NCBI GenBank assembly: GCA_937910975.1
Contig: CALEMZ010000364.1
Span: 1 to 6,302 of the forward strand
DNA: 6,302 nt
Source: an uncultured Pseudorhodobacter sp.
Lineage (GTDB): Bacteria; Pseudomonadota; Alphaproteobacteria; Rhodobacterales; Rhodobacteraceae
Reading direction: 5' to 3'
Shown here: in pieces, positions 1-5,503 of the stretch
Position numbering within the stretch: the first letter of the stretch is position 1
Layout: each line of letters starts with the position of its first letter
The notes under the pieces: model-generated
Told to the model about the DNA's origin: nothing
Seen by the model: only the letters and a program-made list of their open reading frames with translations
The model's database searches: none
Program-made: the position numbers and the translations under genes

Positions 1-286
1 GATAAGCGCGGCCCGTTGCCTCAAAGGCCGCAAGCGCGCTTGGCTTGCCATCATTAAAGGCAAACTCCATCAGCGCGGCAAAAACCTCATAGCCCTGTCG
101 CGCGGCTTCGGCGATCAATTCATCCCGGCCCGCGAAATGGCGGTAAACGGCGGCGGGGGTGACGCCTGCCGCCCCCGCCGCCTCGGACAGGGTGAAACCT
201 TGCGGCCCTTTTTCGGTGATCAGCGCCAGCGCAGCCTCGACCAGCGCCTGCCGCAGATTGCCGTGATGATAGCCGCGCTTAGACAT
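1..286 (-). CDS. TetR/AcrR-family transcriptional regulator, N-terminal part (3' end outside window)
   Basis: This is a partial gene. The ATG is at 286-284 and the frame stays open for 95 codons to the window edge. The N-terminus reads MSKRGYHHGNLRQALVEAAL, typical of TetR regulators, which are dimeric DNA-binding repressors (less often activators) released by a small ligand. Helix 1 lies near residues 8-26. The helix-turn-helix is near residues 31-51 (FTLSEAAGAAGVTPAAVYRHF), followed by the usual F-x-G/N-[RK]-[DE]-[ED]-L-I segment (FAGRDELI). The ligand-binding domain is nearly all missing, so the ligand cannot be guessed. The ATG lies inside the end of ppk2: the last 8 nt of ppk2 (ATGTCTAA) are the first 8 nt of this gene. 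No good Shine-Dalgarno is visible, which suggests translational coupling. Family call is firm; target unknown. Confidence 0.9.
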   Translation of the reverse strand, partial: MSKRGYHHGNLRQALVEAALALITEKGPQGFTLSEAAGAAGVTPAAVYRHFAGRDELIAEAARQGYEVFAALMEFAFNDGKPSALAAFEATGRAY

Positions 287-1148
287 CCCAGATGTCAGGG
301 GTGCCGCAGATGGCGGGGTCGGGCTGGCCGATGAGGGCTTCATCCTTGCCGGCAAAATCCACGGCGTGCAGTACGGTTTGAATGGCGGCAATACGGGCAC
401 GCTTTTTGTCATCCGAGCGGACCACCGTCCAAGGCGCATGTGCGGTATGACTGCGGCTCAGGGTTTCGGAAATGGCGGCAGAATAGGCATCCCATTTCTT
501 GAGGCCCTCGACATCAATCCAGCTAAGCTTCCACTGTTTCAACGGGTCGGTTTCCCGCGCGATAAAGCGGCGCAATTGTTCGGCCTGACCGACGTTGAGC
601 CAAAGCTTGACGACCGTAATTCCCTCATCCACCAGCATTTTTTCAAAATCTGGCAATTGGGTAAAGAAATGTTCGCGCTGCTCTGGGGTACAAAAGCCAA
701 AGACATGCTCGACCACGCCGCGATTGTACCAAGAGCGATCAAACATCACCATCTCGCCCGCCGCGGGCATCCAATCGACATAGCGCTGAAAATACCATTG
801 TGTCGCTTCGCGGTCGGATGGTTTGGACAGCGCCACCACGGAGGCGACACGCGGGTTCAGGTTTTCGCGGGTAGCGCTGATGGTGCCGCCTTTGCCAGCG
901 GCATCGCGACCCTCAAAGACCACGACCACGCGCTTGCCGCTTTCCCTGATATCGGCCTGACAGCGCACGAGCTGGCGCTGCAGCCCTTCCATCACCTTCT
1001 CATACTCCTTGCGCTTCATTTCGCGCCTGTAGGGGTATGAGACAGACAGGATGTCGTCTTTATCGGCCGTTTCAAGGGCCTCTCGAATGTCGGTTGGTGC
1101 CTCTTGGGCAAGAAAGCGGCTGATTGCGCCGTCGAAAGGCAGATCCAT
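279..1148 (-). CDS. ppk2: Polyphosphate kinase 2 (PPK2, class I type)
   Basis: PPK2 enzymes are cytoplasmic P-loop phosphotransferases that move phosphate between inorganic polyphosphate and nucleotides, mostly polyP + ADP/GDP to ATP/GTP. From the chosen start (289 aa) the markers are a basic N-terminal region ending in KRVVVVFEGRDAAGKGG (Walker A near 80-88), the Walker-B/catalytic motif FDRSWYNRGVVEHVFG (Asp137), the lid RETDPLKQWKLS (about 198-209) and a SDDKKRAR motif (245-252). GKGG after the P-loop and the single-domain length fit class I rather than GKDG-type class III, as I recall the classes. It closely resembles roseobacter and Sinorhizobium PPK2, including the C-terminal AICGTPDIWDV. 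The frame opens at a TTG at 1268 overlapping metA, and an ATG lies at 1163. I prefer the ATG at 1148 because GGAG sits 6 nt upstream. It probably belongs to the metA operon and overlaps the TetR gene. Confidence 0.93.
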   Translation of the reverse strand: MDLPFDGAISRFLAQEAPTDIREALETADKDDILSVSYPYRREMKRKEYEKVMEGLQRQLVRCQADIRESGKRVVVVFEGRDAAGKGGTISATRENLNPRVASVVALSKPSDREATQWYFQRYVDWMPAAGEMVMFDRSWYNRGVVEHVFGFCTPEQREHFFTQLPDFEKMLVDEGITVVKLWLNVGQAEQLRRFIARETDPLKQWKLSWIDVEGLKKWDAYSAAISETLSRSHTAHAPWTVVRSDDKKRARIAAIQTVLHAVDFAGKDEALIGQPDPAICGTPDIWDV

Positions 1149-1154
1149 TGCGGG

Positions 1155-1158
1155 CTCC
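1155..1158 (-). promoter_or_regulatory. Ribosome binding site deciding the ppk2 start
   Basis: On the minus strand GGAG stands 6 nt before the ATG at 1148. The alternative ATG at 1163 is preceded by CAAACCCCA and the TTG at 1268 lies inside metA; neither has a comparable site. This favours the 289-residue form of PPK2. Confidence 0.55.
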
Positions 1159-1257
1159 GTCATTGGGGTTTGTCGCAGTATGGCGGGTTGCGCGAAGGGG
1201 TGCAAACAGCGGCTTACGGCATGTGCTATGACGTCAACTGTGGCTCCGAGACGCAGG

Positions 1258-2175
1258 TTAACCGCCAATTTCTTTTATGTCATATGGGGTTGATTGGTAA
1301 ATCTCGTTTATCCAATTGCCATAGAGGAGATGGGCGTGACTTCTCCACCTGTTAAGCGGTGTTTGGGTGGGGTCATCATCAGGATAGTAGTTCATCGGAA
1401 CGTTGATGGGCGTGCCATTGGCAATATCGCGGTCATACTCTTGCTTCAGCGTGCCGCTGTCATATTCGAAATGGTTGAAGATATAGAGCGCGCGGTGGCC
1501 CGGATCTTCGACCAAGCAGGGGCCAGACTGATCCGAGCCAAGAAGCGTACGCAGGCCGGGGGCCGCGTTAATCTCGGCCTGTTTCATCTCGGTCCAGCGT
1601 GAGACGGGGATGACGCAATCATCCGAGAATCCGCGCAGGAAGGGCGAAGTGGGGGCAAGGTTGCGGTGGCGAAAGCAGCCGAAGGCCTTGGCGGGCAACA
1701 TGTGTTTTTGCACGCCGTGGAAGTGGTTGATCATCGCCATGCCGCCCCAGCAAACGCCAAAGGTGGAGTGGACGTTGGTTTGTGTCCAGTCCATGACCTC
1801 GCAAAGCTCATCCCAATAGGTCACCTCCTCAAAGGGGAGGTGTTCGATGGGGGCGCCCGTGATGATGAGACCGTCAAACTTCTCGTGCCGGACCTCCTCA
1901 AAGGGACGGTAGAAGGCCTCCATATGCTCGGCGGCGGTGTTTTTGGCCTGGTGTTCGGACATGCGGATCAACGAAAGGTCGATCTGCAAGGGGGTCGCCC
2001 CGATGAGGCGGGCGAATTGGTTCTCGGTCTGGATTTTCTTGGGCATCAGGTTCAGCAACCCGATGCGCAGGGGGCGGATGTCCTGATGGCTCGCCCGGTC
2101 GGGAGAGATCACCATGACGCCTTCCTTTGACAAAACGTCAAAGGCGGGCAGGTCTTCGGGCAGGGTGATGGGCAT
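1258..2175 (-). CDS. metA: Homoserine O-acetyltransferase of the MetA family
   Basis: MetA acylates the hydroxyl of L-homoserine, the first committed step to methionine. The protein has 305 aa, full length for the family. NLMPKKIQTENQFARLIG (Lys46/Lys47) is the N-terminal signature. The nucleophile is Cys142 in FGVCWGG, with His235 and Glu237 in FNHFEYD, the same numbering as E. coli MetA. Residue 111 is Glu (GAPIEHLPFEEV) where E. coli has Gly. Published work on Bacillus cereus MetA ties Glu111 to acetyl-CoA and Gly111 to succinyl-CoA, so an acetyltransferase is predicted, though many databases would call it succinyltransferase. The start has GGAGG 5 nt upstream. It follows the P-loop NTPase gene by 32 nt, probably on one transcript. 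No SAM riboswitch fits in that gap. Confidence 0.96.
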   Translation of the reverse strand: MPITLPEDLPAFDVLSKEGVMVISPDRASHQDIRPLRIGLLNLMPKKIQTENQFARLIGATPLQIDLSLIRMSEHQAKNTAAEHMEAFYRPFEEVRHEKFDGLIITGAPIEHLPFEEVTYWDELCEVMDWTQTNVHSTFGVCWGGMAMINHFHGVQKHMLPAKAFGCFRHRNLAPTSPFLRGFSDDCVIPVSRWTEMKQAEINAAPGLRTLLGSDQSGPCLVEDPGHRALYIFNHFEYDSGTLKQEYDRDIANGTPINVPMNYYPDDDPTQTPLNRWRSHAHLLYGNWINEIYQSTPYDIKEIGG

Positions 2176-2180
2176 ATCGG

Positions 2181-2185
2181 CCTCC
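2181..2185 (-). promoter_or_regulatory. Shine-Dalgarno of metA
   Basis: GGAGG on the minus strand, 5 nt before the metA ATG (2175-2173), in the 32-nt gap after the NTPase stop. Its strength supports independent re-initiation of translation at metA. Confidence 0.8.
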
Positions 2186-2207
2186 GGCGGTCTTGGGAGA
2201 GTAGGAT

Positions 2208-3077
2208 TTAGGTGGTGCTTGGGCCGCGTTCAAGCGCGGTGGCGATCAGGCTATCGAGGTCGGCCGGGGATTTGACGCGGGCCACCTCATCGGCGGTGAT
2301 TGTCACGCCCCATTTGGCCATGGCAGCGTAGCGCGGTTGGCGGTGATCCAGCAGGCGGGCATAGCCATAGCGCAAGAAGGCGTCAGGGTTCACCGCGTCC
2401 TCGGTGAGTTTTTGTTCGGCCAGATACTCGGACCAGACGCGCGCCAGAAAATCGGGCTGGTAATACATTGGCTTGGGCGCGCGATCAAAGCGGCGGATCA
2501 GGGCATCGCGGTGATCATCGGAACCTTTGATCCAGACCAGCAGCAGATTGCGCGAGAGTGCTGTCATCACCGGATCGGCGGAATCCTCGGGGTTGACGAC
2601 CTCACAGATGGAGCCGCCGCTGTCACAAACAAAATTGCTGTAGCCGTAAAGATCTGCCGCGCGCTTAATGAAGCGCTCAGTGTCGAGGAGGGCGGCCACT
2701 TCGGCCTCTCGATGCTGGGCTTGGCGGGCGCAATATTCGGCAAAAGGCACACCACCAAGTGCGGAGTTACCGGGCTTGCCGAGATAGGTGGAAAGGGGCG
2801 CGAGATTATCAAACGTGATGTTGGAGGCGATATAAACGCTGTCGGTCATCAGAAGTTCACGTAAAAGCGGCACCTTCATCGCCTCACGCTTGAAGTTATC
2901 GGCGATATACTCGCCCATGTAGCGGGTGCCGATGCGGTAATCGATGGAATAGTGAAACCACCCCGCTTCATCGCGCAACATATTGGACAGATGGGTTTTT
3001 CCAAGGCCGGACATGCCAAAGAGCAGCAGCTTTTTGGCGGAATCACCCTGCCACTCACGCGCGGAATTATAGATCAT
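2208..3077 (-). CDS. Uncharacterised P-loop NTPase / kinase-like protein
   Basis: This 289-aa soluble protein has a clear Walker A, LLLFGMSGLGKTHLS (GMSGLGKT, residues 21-28), close to the N-terminus as in small-molecule kinases. A hydrophobic strand ending in acid residues, SNFVCDSGGSICEVV (about 147-161), could carry the Walker-B Asp152. A second strand, NLLLVWIKG (177-185), is followed by RDALIRRFDRAPKPMYY (190-206), whose paired arginines resemble a lid. There is no signal peptide, membrane segment or AAA+ sensor pattern. The layout recalls shikimate/gluconate-kinase-like folds, but I recognise no named family; homologs are usually labelled just ATPase. The ATG at 3077 has GGAGG 5 nt upstream. 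It is the first gene of the cluster with metA, ppk2 and tetR. Substrate and role are unknown. NTP binding is well supported; kinase activity is inference. Confidence 0.88.
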   Translation of the reverse strand: MIYNSAREWQGDSAKKLLLFGMSGLGKTHLSNMLRDEAGWFHYSIDYRIGTRYMGEYIADNFKREAMKVPLLRELLMTDSVYIASNITFDNLAPLSTYLGKPGNSALGGVPFAEYCARQAQHREAEVAALLDTERFIKRAADLYGYSNFVCDSGGSICEVVNPEDSADPVMTALSRNLLLVWIKGSDDHRDALIRRFDRAPKPMYYQPDFLARVWSEYLAEQKLTEDAVNPDAFLRYGYARLLDHRQPRYAAMAKWGVTITADEVARVKSPADLDSLIATALERGPSTT

Positions 3078-3082
3078 GGTTG

Positions 3083-3087
3083 CCTCC
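3083..3087 (-). promoter_or_regulatory. Shine-Dalgarno of the P-loop NTPase gene
   Basis: GGAGG on the minus strand, 5 nt before the ATG at 3077-3075. It fixes the start, which leaves 20 residues before the Walker A motif. Confidence 0.8.
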
Positions 3088-3104
3088 GTCCTGCCTTGCC
3101 CTGC

Positions 3105-3133
3105 TTGATAGCGCGGGTGGGCGCAGAGTTCAC
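3105..3133 (-). promoter_or_regulatory. Weak candidate promoter for the NTPase-metA-ppk2-tetR operon
   Basis: An operon promoter should lie between the terminator at 3186-3215 and the ATG at 3077. The best sigma70-like pair I see is GTGAAC (3133-3128) and TATCAA (3110-3105) with a 17-nt spacer. The -35 matches only half the consensus, so this is tentative. No obvious operator dyad is seen nearby. Confidence 0.25.
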
Positions 3134-3185
3134 GCGAAAACTTGGCGGGGTGGACTGCGGCGCGCGACAGTCACGGCAGCAATGC

Positions 3186-3215
3186 AAAAGGCCCCGCGCG
3201 AGGGCGGGGCCTTTT
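3186..3215 (-). terminator. Intrinsic terminator after the FadL-family gene
   Basis: A perfect 12-bp inverted repeat, AAAAGGCCCCGC and GCGGGGCCTTTT, encloses a 6-nt loop (3198-3203). It begins 20 nt past the stop of the outer-membrane protein gene. In the minus-strand RNA the GC-rich stem closes with four A-U pairs and the U run forms its end, a classic rho-independent terminator. The symmetry would also stop plus-strand transcripts, though no plus-strand gene feeds it. It separates the porin unit from the NTPase-metA operon, so the operon needs its own promoter in 3078-3185. Confidence 0.9.
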
Positions 3216-3235
3216 GGTTTGGGATGTTTCGCTGA

Positions 3236-4318
3236 TCAGAACGAATAGCCGATCTTTACACCGACGCCGACGGCTTTGTTGCCGGTGAAGTTGGATGCAG
3301 CATTGATATTGTTGAAAGTGGTCTGCGCATTGCCGATTTTGACGTAAGAGACGCCGCCCGTGATTTTCATATTGTCGCGGGTGTATACAGCCCCCAACGT
3401 AAGGCTTTTCTTGCCATCGGTTGGCCCGAGATTGCTTGAAAACCCGCCGCTTGCTTTTTCATAGCCGACGGATGCCGACACGGCCCAATTGTCATTGAGC
3501 TTGCGCCCGACGCCAATATTGTAGGTAATCGTGTTTTTAGCATAAGATACGAGAGATCCACCTGTGGCCCCGAGATATACAATTGGCGTGATATCAAACT
3601 TGGACCACTCAACCCAACGGATAGAACCAAAGACCAGCGTGTTTGCCGCGACACCGCTTTGGAATTCTAGGTTCACGGATTGAGGCGTGTTCACAACTGT
3701 GGTGCTGGGGGATGAAATATTTTCTGCCGTGGCAATTTCATGCTTGATCTTCGAGTTGTAAGTCAACGCCACGCGCAAGGCGATCTCGGGCTTCTCATAG
3801 GCCACGCCAATAACATAGCCAACGCCGCCATCTTTCTTGCCGTTTACGGTGTAGCCGCTGGTAAGCGCAGCGGTTGCTTCGAGGGTCTGATAACGCAAAC
3901 CACCGTAGACCGAAATATTCGACGCGGTTTTGTACTTCAGAAGGCCGGTGACCGAGAAGGCGTTTAGTTCGGCCGTGGAACCGGTCAGAGCATATCCGCT
4001 TGTTGGATAGTTGACATCAGCGCCAAAGGGCTGGTCGATAATGATGGCGGCATCCAGATTGTCATTAATCTGGTATTTTAGGCCGCCGCCAATCTGAAGA
4101 TAGTTTTTCGCCATATTGCCTGAGCTGGCGCCAAGAGTGCCGGAAAAAACGGTGCCAACGCCAGAAACGCTGGGCGAAATCCGCCCGAAAGAAAATTCAA
4201 CGAAATTTCCTTTTTCAAACAGAATGGCCGCCGATTGCCCTGAGCGCTCAATCCCGCCTGCATGTGCGGCAGTTGCAGTAAGCGCCACAGCACCCAGCGT
4301 GGATATAATTTTCTTCAT
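3236..4318 (-). CDS. FadL/OmpP1/TodX-family outer-membrane protein
   Basis: FadL-type proteins are monomeric outer-membrane beta-barrels that bring long-chain fatty acids or other hydrophobic compounds into the periplasm. The product has 360 aa. A Sec signal peptide MKKIISTLGAVALTATAAHA is probably cut before GG at 21. A short hatch-like segment follows (GIERSGQSAAILFEKG, 22-37), then alternating aromatic/polar strands such as FVEFSFGRISPSVSG and YNIGVGRKLNDNWAVSASVG. The C-terminus is IGYSF with terminal Phe, the BAM recognition signal. E. coli FadL is about 420 residues when mature, so this is a short member, and the NPA motif of the classical hatch is absent. GGAGG lies 7 nt before the ATG. 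It has its own promoter (4376-4404) and terminator (3186-3215), hence is likely monocistronic. G+C is near 50% in sampled stretches, lower than neighbours. Substrate unknown. Confidence 0.88.
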   Translation of the reverse strand: MKKIISTLGAVALTATAAHAGGIERSGQSAAILFEKGNFVEFSFGRISPSVSGVGTVFSGTLGASSGNMAKNYLQIGGGLKYQINDNLDAAIIIDQPFGADVNYPTSGYALTGSTAELNAFSVTGLLKYKTASNISVYGGLRYQTLEATAALTSGYTVNGKKDGGVGYVIGVAYEKPEIALRVALTYNSKIKHEIATAENISSPSTTVVNTPQSVNLEFQSGVAANTLVFGSIRWVEWSKFDITPIVYLGATGGSLVSYAKNTITYNIGVGRKLNDNWAVSASVGYEKASGGFSSNLGPTDGKKSLTLGAVYTRDNMKITGGVSYVKIGNAQTTFNNINAASNFTGNKAVGVGVKIGYSF

Positions 4319-4325
4319 GGTCGTT

Positions 4326-4330
4326 CCTCC
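4326..4330 (-). promoter_or_regulatory. Shine-Dalgarno of the FadL-family gene
   Basis: GGAGG on the minus strand, 7 nt before the ATG at 4318-4316. It confirms a start that gives an intact signal peptide. Confidence 0.8.
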
Positions 4331-4375
4331 CCGAACCTGTCCCCTTGAGCGCCTCGCGGTGCTTTTACCAGATTA

Positions 4376-4404
4376 ACGATATGCAGGGCCGGGCAATCGG
4401 TCAA
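4376..4404 (-). promoter_or_regulatory. Sigma70-type promoter of the FadL-family gene
   Basis: On the minus strand TTGACC (4404-4399) and TATCGT (4381-4376) are separated by exactly 17 nt. The -35 matches TTGACA at five of six positions and the -10 matches TATAAT at four of six. The -35 starts directly after the stop codon of the permease gene. The predicted transcript starts near 4369, giving a leader of about 50 nt. This is the best promoter in the window and fits an abundant outer-membrane protein. Confidence 0.65.
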
Positions 4405-5328
4405 TCAGTTACGCGGCGTCATAATTTCAGACGCTGCGGGTTGTTGCTGCCTTGCACGTTTTGAGAAGGCGTCACTCGCGCGTAGGTTGATCGTGATTCC
4501 GGCCAGAATGAGGGCCGCACCGAAGATCAGGACGGGGTCAATGCCCTCATCATAGAGCACCCAGCCCAAAGCGAAGGCGACGGGCAGGCGAAGAAAATCC
4601 ACCGGAACGACGACGCTTGCCGGGGCAAGCGATAGCGCCGTGGTCAGGCTGAAATGCGCGACAAGACCGCAAAGCCCGATGAGCACCAACCAGGGCAGGG
4701 TTTGGACGGTGGGCAGGGTGATGTGCCCGTCATAGCCCGCCGTGATCAGCCCCATGATCAGTTGCATCGACGTTAGCCAAAACATGATGGACAGGGTGGC
4801 CTCATGGCGGGTCAGAGATTTTGTGGCAATATTGGTGCCAGCAAAGCAAAGCGCGGCCAAAGCGGCGGCGGCGATCCCGGGATCAAAGGCCGCAAAATCG
4901 GGGCGGGCGACGAGCAGCGTGCCAGTAAAGCCAAAGGCGGCGGCGATGAGCTTGTACCGAGTCAGCTTTTCGCCCAGAAAAATTGGGGCCAGAAGGATGA
5001 GCCAGATCGGTGAGGTGAATTCAAGGGCGAAGACCTGGCCGATGGGGATCATCGTGAGCGCCCAGAACCAGAGATTCTGGCCGGAGAAATGCATGAGGTT
5101 GCGCAATAGGTGTCGGTGCAGGCGGTCGGTGCGGATCTGATGCAGGCGACGGGTGGCGAGGGCAAGACCGGTGACGATGACAAAGCCGATGAGCGAGCGC
5201 CATGTCATGATTTCGAAAGTGTCGTGCACGCCAGATACCGCGCGCGCCGCCACAGCCATCACGGAAAAGGCGGAGATGGATCCGAACATCCAAAGGGCTG
5301 CGGCGAGGGGGCGATCGGTTCTGTTCAT
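4405..5328 (-). CDS. EamA-domain DMT-superfamily permease
   Basis: This is an inner-membrane transporter of the drug/metabolite transporter superfamily, of the kind that exports or imports amino acids, metabolites or S-adenosylmethionine. It has 307 aa, the usual size for ten helices in two EamA repeats. Hydrophobic segments lie near residues 8-30, 39-58, 76-95, 97-117, 125-141, 151-168, 177-197, 210-231, 236-257 and 264-282. The first repeat ends with the family hallmark FLGEKLTRYKLIAAAFGFTG (117-136); the second has the matching YDEGIDPVLIFGAALILAGI (259-278). A basic C-terminal tail (SKRARQQQ) should be cytoplasmic. The ATG at 5328 has only a weak AAGAG nearby. The substrate cannot be read from sequence; the methionine-related neighbours are at most a hint. 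No terminator separates it from the porin gene, so read-through is possible. Confidence 0.92.
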   Translation of the reverse strand: MNRTDRPLAAALWMFGSISAFSVMAVAARAVSGVHDTFEIMTWRSLIGFVIVTGLALATRRLHQIRTDRLHRHLLRNLMHFSGQNLWFWALTMIPIGQVFALEFTSPIWLILLAPIFLGEKLTRYKLIAAAFGFTGTLLVARPDFAAFDPGIAAAALAALCFAGTNIATKSLTRHEATLSIMFWLTSMQLIMGLITAGYDGHITLPTVQTLPWLVLIGLCGLVAHFSLTTALSLAPASVVVPVDFLRLPVAFALGWVLYDEGIDPVLIFGAALILAGITINLRASDAFSKRARQQQPAASEIMTPRN

Positions 5329-5503
5329 GTGCTCTTGTTGGAGAGAGAACGGGGCATTGTCCAGCGCGTGTGCAGATCACCAGCCAAGGGCATCCACATT
5401 ACGCGCAGTAACGCCTGTGATGCTCGGCAAACGATCTGGTTATTTCGCCGCGCCCATAGGGCAGGTTTCGCAGCCCCATGGGGAATTTGTTATTGCCAGT
5501 CGG
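5329..5503 (-). other. Intergenic region between the methyltransferase and the permease
   Basis: These 175 bases hold no convincing gene. On the minus strand I see an imperfect hairpin (5425-5431 with 5443-5450, one bulged base, 11-nt loop) without a U run, so a poor terminator. There is an imperfect dyad CATTAC-GCGCA-GTAACG (5397-5413), a 10-nt palindrome CCCCATGGGG (5474-5483) and a ten-codon frame (5357-5325) overlapping the permease start. No good sigma70 promoter for the permease was found, so it may share a transcript with the methyltransferase. Confidence 0.5.

Noticed and set aside
366..1040. Plus-strand open frame of 224 codons
   Set aside because: It lies wholly antisense to ppk2, whose catalytic motifs are intact, and its translation shows no family motif. 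It is a shadow of the GC-rich coding strand.
1149..1268. N-terminal extension of PPK2 from a TTG at 1268
   Set aside because: It would overlap metA by 11 nt, uses a rare start, lacks a ribosome site, and the extra 40 residues do not look like PPK2; the ATG at 1148 has GGAG at good spacing.
1666..2130. Plus-strand open frame of 154 codons opposite metA
   Set aside because: It is antisense to a full-length metA with all catalytic residues, and no recognisable protein is encoded.
3078..3185. SAM riboswitch or other structured leader before the NTPase-metA operon
   Set aside because: I could not trace a SAM-II-like pseudoknot or another known aptamer by eye; only the terminator stem further upstream is convincing.
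5474..5483. CCCCATGGGG palindrome as terminator of the methyltransferase gene
   Set aside because: With no loop the hairpin would be about three pairs, and no U run follows on the minus strand.
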